NCBI GenBank assembly: GCA_023362775.1
Contig: JALMGJ010000001.1
Location: 89,220,501-89,284,500 of the forward strand
From: Charina bottae
Taxonomy: Eukaryota > Chordata > Lepidosauria > Squamata > Charinaidae
DNA: 64,000 bases
Direction of reading: 5' to 3'
Within the stretch, counting starts at the first letter, position 1. Every line of letters begins with the position of its first letter. The position numbers and the translations under genes are program-made. The notes under the pieces were generated by a model. It was not told the origin of the DNA, did no database searches, and saw only the letters and a list, made by a program, of their open reading frames with translations. Below are positions 21,836 through 33,455 of the stretch, piece by piece.

Positions 21836-22900
21836 GTGAGTGGCGGGGCGATGAGCGGATTGGGCGCCTTCCAGTAAATGTGGATGGAGGGAGAGTGGAG
21901 GTTTCCTCAAACAGCGCCCAGAGAAAAGGACTCCCCCCGCCCCCACCCCCCGGCAAATACATTTGTGAAGGAATCAGACGTCGCGGGGCAGGAACCGAGA
22001 AAGATCCTTCCTTCAAGGCTTTGTGGGTGGACAGGTCCTCCTCCCCCCCATGTTGGCAAAGAGGTGCACCCCCTGCAGAGGGTTAAAAGCGGGGAGGACG
22101 AAAGATGCTTCTGAATGCTACGGGAAAGACCCCCGCCTCCAGTGCCACAGGAAGGACGAATACCCCCCCCCCCCAGCTGAGTGGGAGAAAAGCATCCAAA
22201 GAGCAGAAAAAGGGGGGTGGGGGTAGAGAAACCACTGACGGGAATATTTAGGGAATTATAGTGCCCCCCCTCCTGTGCATGGGTAGAGGGAAGGGTGGCT
22301 TCCCCCAGAACTGAAGGGCTGCGGAAGGGGGGGGGGAAACCCTCAGCCCACATTCTGATTTGAAAAGGTCTGGTGGGTCCTCTGTCAGAAAGCCCAGGGG
22401 AGAAGGGCCACTTCCCCCCTCCTAGCAGTACTGTATGGAAAAATATTTTGCCCTGGGGCAAAGGGCAGAGAGAAAAACAGGGGAGAAGAGTCAGAAGCAG
22501 CAGCCACAGCCTGAAAGGTAGTTTGTTTTGCTTGCCTCGCCTTCTAAAGGTTGGGGAGTCAGGCGTGACCAAGAGTCCTAAACACAGAAGAAAGGAAGGA
22601 GCATTGCCAGCCTGGTAGTGCAGGGCTCTCGGTTAGGGGTCAGGAACTGGAGGGAAGACCCCTGTCTGCCTGGCAGTCTCTGCTGCCTAAATAGCGGCAG
22701 GGACCCGGTGGACTAAAATGAGAACCGGCAACTTCCTAGGTTCCGTCCCCACCCCGGGACAGGAGGGAGAGCAGAATATCCTGTGCTCATAGGATAGGAA
22801 GTCCTTCCGTCCATCACCTGGGAAGGGAAAGCAACCAAAGATGTGCAGCCCAAACTTTAAGAAGGAGATAATAAGCAAACACTCTCCATGTGTGTGCATA
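21836..22900 (+). other. start of KIF13B intron 1, GC-rich
   Basis: The GC-rich island continues about 700-1000 bp into the intron with several poly-C/poly-G runs. The long open frames on both strands here are composition artefacts. The intron runs from 21836 to 34327 (12,492 bp) with GT...AG ends. Confidence 0.7.
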
Positions 22901-22908
22901 GATTAGAG

Positions 22909-23047
22909 CAGTGTTTCTCAACCTTGGCAAATTTAAGATGTGTGGACTTCAACTCCCAGAATTCCCCAGCCAGCATGGGGAATGGCTGGGAGAATTCTGG
23001 AAGTTGAAGTCCACACATCGTAAAGTTGCCAAGGTTGAGAAACACTG
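22909..23047. mobile_element. hAT-type foldback MITE, 139 bp
   Basis: The ends CAGTGTTTCTCAACCTTGGC and GCCAAGGTTGAGAAACACTG are exact reverse complements, and most of the element folds back on itself. The flanks GATTAGAG (22901-22908) and GATTAGAA (23048-23055) form a 7-of-8 target duplication. Fragments of this family are at 221 and 55332. Confidence 0.9.
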
Positions 23048-23055
23048 GATTAGAA

Positions 23056-25699
23056 TGAAATCTCTTCCTTCAATCAAAGAGATAGCAATATTGGGGGGGG
23101 GGGGGGAAGACATCCTGGTACTAAGGTGCTCCGGCCAGTGAAAAGTTTTTGATGGGAGAGGGCAGAAAGAACCAAGTAGATCTTGAGCAACTTGGGGGCC
23201 AGGTGAGAATGAGAGATTGGCTGCCTTCATACAGTATGTGTCACCTGGTTATTAACTTTTCTGGGTTTGCAAGACATGACACTATAGTTTAACCAGATGG
23301 CCATAAGGCAAAGCAAAAATCTAAGGTTAAAAATAACTAAGCTTTGCAAGTTGTGAAAATGGGCTGCCAAGTTGTTAACTGTCCTGGTTAAGTTAGTTGT
23401 GTCAATGTCATCTCATCCTTTTCCCCTTTCTTCAAATTTGTCTTTTCCCTTTTAGGGTGATTTTTGTATCCTTTTCCAGCTTTCCCTTCTGCCTATCTTT
23501 TCCACAGTGTATTGTTTTCACCTACTCACACTTACATCTACACTCTAACCAGATGCATTTGTGCAGTTTCACAAGGGCATCAGTTTTAATTCAGATTGGC
23601 AATATTAATCCTAATATTACCCTTAAGAGATCTGCATCTGTGATGGTGGGGAAGCACCCAGTGAGGTGCTATAGCTGCATCTTTTGCTATCTGTTTCTTC
23701 GCAGGTGTCAACACCCGGTGAGGTAATACAAGCATGGGGATTAAGGCAGGTTGTCTCCTAATATTTCAATTGAGGTGTGTCCTGTCAGGGAAGTTAGACA
23801 TGAACAGTCATTCTCTGGTAATGTTTGAAGGGAGGGAAGAAATTTGCTGGCGTTCTTAAACTTGCTAAATTTCTTAGACGGGCACATAAGTGGCATTTTC
23901 ATGGATATGTTTTAAAAAATCTAGGCCACTTTCTGACTTCTTTTAAACATAATATCCCTTTTTCCCCTACCCCATGTACCGCCAAGTCCTGAAAACTAGT
24001 ATGGTATCTCAATTTTTCTCCTCCCCTCCTCTGAGGATTAATATTTCAAAAAGCTCGTTGCTAAACTTTTCATTTTACAAGGTGCTCAAGTGCCAAGTGT
24101 AGACTGAGCTTTCTCATCTGTTGGGTTGGAGAGCCAGAGACTGCGCTGAGAAACCTGTCCTGTGCCATGAACTTTCACCCCTGTCAAGCTGCTCAGGTCA
24201 CTTTCTGCACCAGGAAAAGATGTTGCAAGGTTATTGAAAGACTTAGGGCAAGATGGTGAATACAGGGATCCCTAACCACTCCAAAGTGTAATGAAAAATA
24301 ATCCACCCAATCAGTTCACTAGGCTAGGCTAAAATGGAGTTGTGTAGTTTATGGCTCACTGTGTTGTGAGAACCCAGCAGTTGTCTTAACAGGTTGTGTG
24401 AACCACGTTATGATGTGCTGTGTCCAAGCAAATAATATGGTTTTTTGTTTGACATAACATGCTAAACTAACACAACCATTGTGTTTTATTAATCTTGGTT
24501 TAGAATTTACAGTGTTTCATGAACACTGCTTCCTCATAATGCTTCACTAACCATTTTTTCCCCAACAACAGTAACAATCCTGATGGGCACAAACTTTTGA
24601 AATGTCTTCCCAATGCCATTTTTTATTACTGTGGGATTGTAATTATCTGATTATAGCAAGAGGGTGAGGTCTGGAATCTTCTTCAAGCCTAAAGAAAAGC
24701 ATGCACATCTGGTTCCTTATTACTTATTGATACCCTGCCTTTTTACATTTCTGCTTGAGGGCAACTATCCTTCTGAATAGTTTACATTTTGCATGAGCTC
24801 ACAGAATTATCACTCAAGTAATTATTAGAGGAAGCCCTGAACAAAACAGCTTTATCATTCTCTCTCTGCCCCACCCCCAAGGCCATAATACCATTTAGAA
24901 TTTCAGCTGCCACTTTTCCTTGTATGTGGCTTCTGTTCAGAAAAAGTTTTTAAAAAGCTCACTCTTATTGAGGGCTTGATGTGTAGTTGAGATCCATAGA
25001 CCAAAACCATATCACTCACAATCCATTTTCTTTTGGAGATGGAGAATATTGTCTCCATCTCTTCTGTTCATCAATTCTGTTCATCAATTCTGTTCTGATC
25101 TGAGAATATTCTCTCCAGCCAAACAGATGTTCAAATCTCTTTATTCCCAAGTGTAAACTGTTGGTGTTGATTTGGTGCCTGGCTAAAGACCTGCCAGCTA
25201 ACATCTTGGAAAGGTGAAGAGAAAGGGGGGGGGGAATCAGGGAATTTTAGTGGCAGGAAGGGGCTGATTTGCTCCATCTCTTCTCCATTACTCTGGGAAA
25301 TGTCTGTTTCAGCAATTCTTATGTATTTATTTATTAAATTTGTACTCTTTACATTTGTACCAGTGACTCTTATACACTCTGCTCTCCCTGAAATAAACTT
25401 CTCCAACCTTTCTATGATGGTTGTTGACATTTTTGGAGATATCATAAAGGCTGTAGTGTTACAGAAAATCATGGACTGGTTGAGGCATGTAGAATTCCTC
25501 TATATTTAAACTTGTGAAGGTAAAAGTATCAAAGAACAAATGGACATGCATTTATTACCTACCTATTTTTTTTAAAAGGTAAACTTTTCAAACTTCATAA
25601 GTATGCATGTTATCAAAATAGACATATTTTACACGGAATATTGGTGGACAGCAAAAGAGATTCAAAGATACTCTCAAAGCTAATTTTAAAAAATGTAAT
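23056..25699. other. KIF13B intron 1, no feature recognised
   Basis: A G run occurs at about 23092-23106. I see no exon, SINE or LINE motif in the remainder. Confidence 0.5.
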
Positions 25700-26006
25700 A
25701 TCAGCACTGAGAACTGGGAAGCCCTAACTCATGAGCGTTTCAATTGGAGGTCAGCCTTTATTAATGGCGCTATGGACTTTGAAGAAGCATGAGTACAGGG
25801 CGAAAGGGAGAAAAGAGCTAAAAGGAAGGCACGTCAGGCAAACCCTCATCATGACCGTCTCCCACCCGGAAACCTATGTCCTCATTGTGGGAGGTTGTGC
25901 GGATCCAGAATTGGCCTTTATAGCCACTTACGGATCCACTGTTAAAATTTTACCTTTGGAAGACAATCTTACACGGCTATGAGTGATCGCCAATGATGAT
26001 GATGAT
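25700..26006 (+). pseudogene. non-LTR retrotransposon 3' fragment with C2H2 finger
   Basis: One frame from 25700 to 25945 reads NWEALTHERFNWRSAF, then a basic stretch, then a zinc-finger-like end CPHCGRLCGSRIGLYSHLRI with C-x2-C and H-x3-H spacing, followed by a stop. A short (GAT)n tail follows at 25992-26006. This arrangement resembles the C-terminus of certain LINE proteins, but I cannot assign the clade. One in-frame TGA, likely CpG decay of an Arg codon, interrupts it. Confidence 0.55.
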
Positions 26007-26020
26007 TTTACATTTGAAAC

Positions 26021-26025
<5 letters not shown>

Positions 26026-26051
<26 letters not shown>
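26026..26051. repeat. (GT)n microsatellite
   Basis: A GT dinucleotide run with one interruption. Confidence 0.9.
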
Positions 26052-27250
26052 GTATTGAATGGATCTTGAAAATTTGTTTGACAGCTGAATTTTACAAGGA
26101 GAAATTGACTCTTGGGGGGAGGGGCTGGGTTGAGATTCCAGTATCAATTGTGCCTCTGTGTTGGAGTGTGGCAAATATCAAAGCTCTCTCTCACTTTGGA
26201 GCAAAGATGTCTTATGCATGCCATTGTCTGCCCTAACAATGGCCTTATCTAGAGAAAAATTGTTTAAATGATCTTTGTTTTGGATTACAAATGCTTCAGT
26301 TTCCTGGAGCCATATGTTGAAATCTCTTTATATTCACCTTATAAATATATAGGAAGGATGGTTTAAAATTCTTATTCCTGAAAAACAGTGTTAAATCATG
26401 GTTTTCCCATTTGAAAGATGGAACTATAGTTTAGTTTATCATAAATGAATCCTTTCCTCTGTTGTAGTTTTAAGGAAATATTACCTTCCATTTTCAACTA
26501 GTAATTATATGGAGTTATATCTGAACCTTAAAAATTGTACCATTCTTAACTATGATTTAGAAAAACAAGGCCATTTAAAACTAGTTTTTGATCTTGGCTA
26601 ATCTTGTGATTCTTAAACTTTAATATACTGCCATCTACTAAATTGACAAACAAAATGTGTGTGACAAATATTCAAATCCCCCTTACAATGCATAATTTAA
26701 AAACATAGGAGATAAAAGTGACATTTCAATTAAGGCAGTACATTGATCTCAGACTAAATTCATTTAGTCTTCCATAAAAGACCATTAAAATTTACTCTTC
26801 CATAAAAGACCATTAGCCAGCTTCCTAATTATGAGAGTTATGTTGGGAACTGAACTTTGCTACCTAACTTTGCTCAGACTGAAGAAGCTTCTTGGATAAG
26901 GAGCTAAACGTTTCCACTGAGAAAATAGAAATCCAGTTGATATGATTCAAGCTACAGTTGGGAACTGGAGTTTCCCAAAGCAGGAATGCCAGTGTTATTA
27001 ACAACCATCCAAGTAGCCGTGTCATGTGTGTGGGTGGGTTCTGCTGAGTTTGAGTCTGGCTGAAATTAATGTAAGGCTTATTTGAGCTAAAATAGCATTA
27101 GCTTTTTTACTTCTTATTGTTAGTAATCCTTACACCAAAAGGTATCAATGCCCCCTTCTTGGTAAGTCATCCAGTGGAAGCTATACAGCTTTGGTTGGGG
27201 GAAAAAATGATGGGTCCAGTTTTGGACATAACAACAAATCACATTTCATT
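26052..27250. other. KIF13B intron 1, no feature recognised
   Basis: A/T-rich. A direct repeat of CTTCCATAAAAGACCATTA (near 26769 and 26799) is the only local structure noted. Confidence 0.45.
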
Positions 27251-27262
27251 GAAAATTAAAGG

Positions 27263-28190
27263 TTGTTGTTGTTGTTCAGTCGTTTAGTCGTGTCCGACTC
27301 TTCGTGACCTCATGGACCATAGCACGCCAGGCCTTCCTGTCCTCCACTGTCTCTCGGAGTTTACTCAAATTCATGTTCATTACATCGGTGATGCTATCTA
27401 ACCATCTCATCCTCTGCCGTCCCCTTCTCCTTTTGCCTTCAGTCTTTCCCAGCATCAGGGTCTTTTCCAGTGAGTCCTCTCTTCGCATTAGGTGGCCAAA
27501 GTATTTGAGTTTCAGCTTCAGCATCTGTCCTTCCAATGAGCAGTCAGGGTTGATTTCCTTTAGGATTGACTGGTTTGACCTCCTTGCAGTCCAAGGGACT
27601 CTCAAGAGTCTTCTCCAGCACCACAGCTCGAAAGCATCAATTCTTCGGCGCTCAGCCTTCCTTATGGTCCAACTCTCACAGCTATACATTACTACTGGAA
27701 AAACCATAGCTTTAACTATACGGACCTTTGTCGGCACGGTGATGTCTCTGCTTTTTAATATGCTGTCTAGCTTTGCCATAGCTTTCCTCCCAAGGAGCAA
27801 GCGTCTTTTAATTTCATGGCTGCAGTCACCGTCTGCGGTGATCTTGGAGCCCAAGAAAATAAAATCTGTCACTGCTTCCATTTCTTCCCCTTCTATTTGC
27901 CAGGAAGTGATGGGACCAGATGCCATGATCTGGGTTTTTTTAATGTTGAGTTTCAAGCCAGCTTTTGCACCCTCCTCTTTCACCCTCATCAAGAGGCTCT
28001 TTAGTTCCTCTTCACTTTCTGCCATTAGGGTGGTATCGTCTGCATATCTGAGGTTGTTGATATTTCTCCCGGCAATCTTAACTCCGGCTTGTGATTCATC
28101 CAGCCCGGCCTTTCTCATGATGTACTCTGCATATAAGTTAAATAAGCAGGGTGATAATATACAGCCTTGTCGTACTCCTTTCCTGATTTT
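27263..28190 (-). pseudogene. Bov-B (RTE) LINE, 5'-truncated, 3' ORF still open
   Basis: The protein fragment starts inside the reverse transcriptase at KGVRQGCILSPCLFNLY (motif B), includes the catalytic LRYADD (motif C), then the thumb and C-terminal region, ending ...EVTKSRTRLND. About 312 codons remain open with no stop, unusual among the copies here and a sign of a young insertion. A 12-bp repeat GAAAATTAAAGG at 27251-27262 and 28191-28202 fits a target duplication, though its right copy overlaps Bov-B-like bases. The 3' end has the (GTT)n tail at left. It lies antisense in KIF13B intron 1. The truncated 5' end means no endonuclease domain. Confidence 0.92.
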
Positions 28191-28464
28191 GAAAATTAAA
28201 GGACAGTCTTCCAATTCCCTCTCATGCTGAAGGACCCAGTAAAAGGGAATACATATATCAAAGACTAGTCTTCAGGTGCTGTTAAATAGGGATGTGCAAA
28301 ATTTGATGAACTGGGAATGAGTTGTCTCAGAAAACTCTGGAACATTCCATTTCCCTCCAGGCCATGCCAAATCTCCTACATTGTCCTTCTCCATGCCATT
28401 CTTGTGGACAGTTTCTGTAAGTAAATCCTCTGATTTTACTGTACACGATTTCCGGTATTCTGGA

Positions 28465-28617
28465 TATAATGTTTTATTTTATTTTATTTTTTATTTTCTA
28501 TCCCGCCTTTATTATTTTTATAAATAACTCAAAGCGGCGAACATACCTAATACTCCTTCCTCTTATTTTCCCCACAACAAAAACCCTGTGAGGTGAGTTG
28601 GGCTGAGAGGGAGTGTG
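28465..28617 (-). repeat. SINE 3' tail (MIR/CORE-like family)
   Basis: On the minus strand it reads CCTCACAGGGTTTTTGTTGT, then a CGCTTTGAGTTATTTATAAA-like box, then GGCGGGATAGAAAATAAAA. The same tail occurs on the plus strand at 55203-55324. The tRNA head is missing. Confidence 0.6.
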
Positions 28618-29577
28618 ATGAAACAGGTCTGTTTGGGGGTTCAATCACTTTCAGGACATGTCAAACTGCTTCCGTTTAGAGGATCAGAGGATCTTCTTAC
28701 AGAAATTGCTGAACTGCCCTTTGGAACAGCATTTTCTGGAGGAAGTTTAGCATGGTTTGGAGGGAAATGGAACATTTTGCAGTTCCCCAAAATGGTTTGT
28801 TCCCAGGTCAATGGATTTTGGACATCCCATCATCACTAACTATTGGGTGTGCTGCCTAAGGATGTGGGAGCTATCCCAACAACATTATGGAGGGCAAGAC
28901 AGAAAAAGGCTATGCTACACAGAACTCAGATGAGACTGGTGAGGAAGTGTGGGCTAGAGGTTCTGATCTGAAATGTTAATTTTCAGTTTCTGGCTTAAGG
29001 GACCATGCTTATGATAGGAGCAAATGAAATTGGGTTTGGTCTTCCATGAGACAGATACTCTGCCTCTGTTCTTTCCCTTAATTATACAGTGTATATTGGA
29101 TTCCCCTTTGAACCTGTTTACACAAAGGTTAACACCCTTTTCTGCACAACTGATGTTTCTCATGTGTATTCTGCTAACATTAGGTTGCAAACTTTTTGAA
29201 ATGCTATTGGATTGTACATCTTTGAAATAAGAAGGTGGCAAATGTGTGAATGTAACCTGAAATTTTTAATTACAGGAGACAAATCTTATTAAAGGAATTA
29301 TCCTTTTGGCAAAATAGCACACTCAAGTTTGCTGGCAAAATACTATAAGAGAATCCTATGGATTCTGTTCTCAATTATCCTTTTCAAAACCAAGAAGATT
29401 TTGCACATAGTGCTAATTGATTCTGAATGTCCTCTGCTCATAAGTTGCATGGCAGAAATAATAAATTCTGGGGAACTCTGTTGCAGAAGTGAAGCACGTG
29501 GCCATATAGTTTCAAGATGCTCAAAATAGAACAGTGATAAAAGCATGCAATTGCACAATTCTTTTTATGAAAGTCAG
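28618..29577. other. KIF13B intron 1, no feature recognised
   Basis: Only short frames; nothing recognised. Confidence 0.4.
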
Positions 29578-29722
29578 TTAGATAGCATCACCGATGTAAT
29601 GAACATGAATTTGAGTAAACTCCGGGAGACAGTGGAGGACAGAAAGGCCTGGCGTGCTATAGTCCATGAGGTCACGAAGAGTCGGACACGACTAAACGAC
29701 TGAACAACAACAACAACAACAA
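29578..29722 (+). mobile_element. Bov-B LINE 3' end, short fragment
   Basis: It reads GATAGCATCACCGATGTAAT through GAGTCGGACACGACTAAACG and ends in (CAA)n. This is the reverse complement of the last ~140 bp of the Bov-B copies at 27263 and 41592. It is severely 5'-truncated and in sense orientation with KIF13B. Confidence 0.88.
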
Positions 29723-31519
29723 TGCTCTCTTGCAGTAGTGAATTAAATATGTCTGTTTTGAAAGGAAGCAGTTAGGTTACTTTATATGAAACACTTGAAA
29801 CTGGGTCCCAATCCACCTCACATTAACAGCAGAGTTTAGATAGTTTTTGTCCTCCGTGTTTAACCCATGCATTTAACAGTGACCTAAAATATTACGTTAA
29901 TGTTTACAGGAATACAAAACTTAAGAACATATTCATAATATAGCTACTCCTCCAATGACTGATGATTTTCATTTGAAGTACATTTTAAAACTTACTGATT
30001 TTTCTTAGCTAAAGGATAGATTTATGGGAAGAAAAGTTGACTTATTTCGATTTTATTTTACACTATTGCAAACACTTAGAGCTCAAAATAATGTTTCTAA
30101 GTATATTCCTCTCCTTCAGCAAGACTGTAGGAACGTGGCTACCTTTTGGATTTCTATCTTACCTAGCACTGGAAATCTGAGTACAAGTATTGTATGTTTT
30201 CTAGCTGCTGTAGTCATACATAATAAACAAACTATTGTAGTCTGAAATTTTAATGGATTGAACAGGGACTTCCTTTGTAAGGTGATTAGAAAAAATGCTG
30301 AACATAAACCCTATTTTAAGTTTTTTTTATTCCTCCTTTCACCCAACTTTTCTTTTGACTGTTGGTTCAGATAAAATCAGTGTCATAAGCAGCACAAGAC
30401 TTCACATGGTATTCAGAAGTAAGTCCATTTATTTTTAACAGGAGACCCTCAGGAAGGTATGCACGTTATTGTAGAGTTAGTCATTGAATCTACAGAAGAA
30501 ATTTTCTGAATCCCCATCCTACCCTTGTCCTTTCTTTTATTTTTTTAGAGTACTTGTACAGCTCCATTCACCATATGCAGAAGAAGCTTCATTGATGATG
30601 CTTTTAGTTGGCATTCTTGGCAACACGTTTCATAAAAACTGTGGATTTTCTGGATTTCTTCCTAGCTCCACTGTAGTGGAGTCAATTCAATTTTTACTTT
30701 TCAATCAGAGATGGTCTTACAGGAGAGAGATTTGAAAAGTAGCAGGTGTTCATGGAGGAAATTGAGTAGAGATATGGTTATCTTCCAAACATTGTTTCTC
30801 TAATCAGTGGTGTTATTTGGGATCTCTCTTTAAGAAGTCTCTTTTTTTTTTCTTTTGGAATGCCAACTGGTATCTATTTGAAGCTGCAGGATTTATTTCC
30901 AGAATCACAGGAGTTTTGTATCATAGGAATTTTGAGGTTTCTTGGAAAGTGATTGAGAAGGGGGTGAGAAGACTGATGATCCTGAGACATTGATTGATAC
31001 TTTGCTGTAATTGACAGCAGCAGAAGAGTGTTTCACGTATGTATCTATTAAGTTTGTGACAGCAGTTAAACTTAACTAGTGGAAGTTATGTTCACCTGAG
31101 AATGGATCCCAGCATGTTCCATAACATGCATGAGTTCGTAATCATGATACAAAATCTTTTCAGCAAACAGTGCAGTGTAGAAGAAGTTTGGTAATGTTAG
31201 AAAGTTTGAAAACAACTACTCCAATTGCACAAATGTTATCTTGTTTTTATAACAAAAACTACCCCTGTTACTAGGATCAATTATCTTTGGAAGCATCATT
31301 CTTCTTCACTCTGTTCCTTAAACATAGTAGTAACATTTCCTCCATTTTTCACGATGAGCATGGTCATAGAATCATGCTTATACATTATGCTGAGTATTAA
31401 CTTGATATGTTAAGTTTGGCTTAGTATATTGTGTGCATATGTGGTTTGTAAACCATAATTTATGGCTTAGTGTCAACTCAACTGTTGCTTATTCATTAAA
31501 CCATAATTAAGCAAACAGT
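29723..31519. other. KIF13B intron 1, no feature recognised
   Basis: A/T-rich sequence with no exon or repeat recognised. Confidence 0.45.
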
Positions 31520-31539
31520 GTCTTAGAACAATCTGTAAA

Positions 31540-32040
31540 TCCATTGATAAAATTGGAAGGGGCCATTTGAATCGTCAAGTCTGGTTCCTGTCATGCAGGT
31601 GTTTAAATCAAAACATCCGTGACAGATGGTAGTCTAGCCTCTAGTTGAACACATCCAGCAATGTAGAGCCCACTACTTCACTAGATAATTGATTCCACTG
31701 TGAAATTGCTGTTATTGTTAGAGCATTTTGCTAACACTCAGAGGAATCTTCATTCCTACAATTTAAAACTATCACGTTCTGCATTCTGGGATGATACAGA
31801 TTAGTTTGCTTTTTTTTTTTAATCTGACCTTCCTTCAGAAACTTGTATGGGACTCAGTATATTCTCTTATCACTTACTATCATAATGAGGTCTCATTCTC
31901 TCCTCATAGAGCTCAATTGCTAATCTTCTGATCATCTTGTCAGCTTTTTTTGAATCCTTTCCTATTTGATGGAGTCCTTCATAAATTTTGGCTCTCAAGC
32001 CTGGCTAGATTGTAAATCACTTTTGCATAGTGTCTGTGTG
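31540..32040 (-). mobile_element. CR1 LINE 3' region relic
   Basis: The order ATTGGAAGGGGCCATTTGAA, AGTCTAGCCTCTAGTTGAAC, ACATCCAGCAATGTAGAGCC, TTGATTCCACTGTGAAATTG is the typical reverse complement of a CR1 3' region as known from birds and reptiles. It is diverged and without a frame, in opposite sense to KIF13B. Confidence 0.7.
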
Positions 32041-32956
32041 TAATTTAGAGTTGCTTGTTTTTTTCAACATTAATTCTGTTTTAATTTTAATAGCATCTGC
32101 ATAAAAGGTATAATTTTTGGTTGTCCTATTCAGTCCAGGGAAACTGAAATTATTTTATAAGGAACCTGCACACAGTTTTCCAGGGTGGATATTTTGGGAA
32201 GCTATTATTATATCTGGAGTGTTTCCCATATGCCCTAGCATTTTATGTTTACTGAAAAGAAGTAGTGTGTTGCCATAGGGTACCTCCTCCACCTTCCATC
32301 TTATGTGCAATAAGAAAATATTATATTTCTTGTTTGAACTAATTCCTGCTCACTTTCAGTAGCTCGCATTTTTGAATGGGAAAGAAGAAAAAGTAGGATC
32401 TCATTTATGTGATTTCTTTAGTATAGGCTAAAATTGTTCAGGTACCATTAATTTGGAATATCTGCTGCCCTAACATAAAATATGCTTAAAATGATTAGAA
32501 TACCAGATTATGCTTCATTTTCTCTAGAAGACCGTAGTTCTCCCATCTTTTCTTTCTTTTTGCCAATAAAACTAGTTTGTGGGTGGATGTTATAAAAAGT
32601 GGATTTTCAGTTAACTGGGCTATCCAGTTGTAGAAATGCAAAGTAGTATGTTAAACACTTGAACTTGCAGTATAGAATCAAAACCTATTATCTACAATTT
32701 CCTGTGATTCCAAGAAGGGATATTGCTCTATTCCCAGCATCTCTGTTGTGAAACAAAGCTATATGTTTCTCAGTGTCTATCAATTCATAGCCCTCCTCAG
32801 CCATTGAAGTGAAGATGTGAAGGCTGCAGTCAACATAGGGTGTTGTAGATGGGTGCAGTGCCCTCACCTGTGTCCTTCCTGCATGCATGCTCAGCTCACA
32901 CTCAGTTTGAGAACTTGTAGGGTTGAGCAACAATGAAGGGGACTGCCATCCTCATT
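32041..32956. other. KIF13B intron 1, no feature recognised
   Basis: No family recognised. Confidence 0.4.
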
Positions 32957-32964
32957 CTGTAGAG

Positions 32965-33226
32965 CAGAGCTTTCCAAACTGTGTGTCTCGACACAAAAGT
33001 GTGTTGCCACACACAGTCTGGTGTGTCGCCACACAACCCGGAAGCGCTGATCATCATCAGCGCTTCCGGGTTTTCCCGTGGCGACACACCAACTGCAGCG
33101 CGCAAAACCCGAAAGCGGCAGCAGCACTTCCGGGTTTTTGCGTGCTGCCGCACTTCCGGGTTTTCCCGTGGCGACACACCAACGGCAGTTGGTGTGTCGC
33201 CGCGGGAAAAACTTTGGAAAGCCCTG
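32965..33226. mobile_element. hAT MITE, family 1, left member of a tandem pair
   Basis: Termini CAGAGCTTTCCAAACT and TTTGGAAAGCCCTG, 262 bp. It is flanked by CTGTAGAG at 32957-32964 and 33227-33234. The centre holds a perfect 17-bp-arm hairpin (33035-33072) made of AACCCGGAAGCGCTGAT and its reverse complement, with CCGGAAG ETS-type sites. Confidence 0.92.
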
Positions 33227-33234
33227 CTGTAGAG

Positions 33235-33447
33235 CATAGCTTTCCAAACTGTGGGTGTATCTTGGCTGTGAGCCCTGCCAGGATTCCGCGCAGGTCCTAG
33301 TGCCTGCCTTGTGCCTTGCTGCCTCCAAACCTGCTGTGATTCCATGCAGGTCCTAGTGCCTGCTGTGTGCCCTGCTGTAAGAGTGTGTCGCGAAATGATG
33401 CAAGTCTAAAAAGTGTGTCACCAACATGAAAAGTTTGGAAAGCTCTG
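33235..33447. mobile_element. hAT MITE, family 1, right member of a tandem pair
   Basis: It begins CATAGCTTTCCAAACT (one base off the usual terminus) right after the middle CTGTAGAG and ends AAGTTTGGAAAGCTCTG before a third CTGTAGAG (33448-33455). The interior belongs to the other subfamily (CTGCCAGGATTCCGCGCAGG). Three identical 8-mers therefore bracket two different elements. Confidence 0.9.
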
Positions 33448-33455
33448 CTGTAGAG

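Noticed and set aside
21498..22572. Long open frames on both strands around KIF13B exon 1
   Set aside because: They are proline-, glycine- and arginine-rich products of a GC-rich island; only the 55-bp exon with its donor has protein-family support.
27304..28230. 308-codon plus-strand open frame
   Set aside because: It is the antisense shadow of the Bov-B reverse transcriptase frame on the minus strand.
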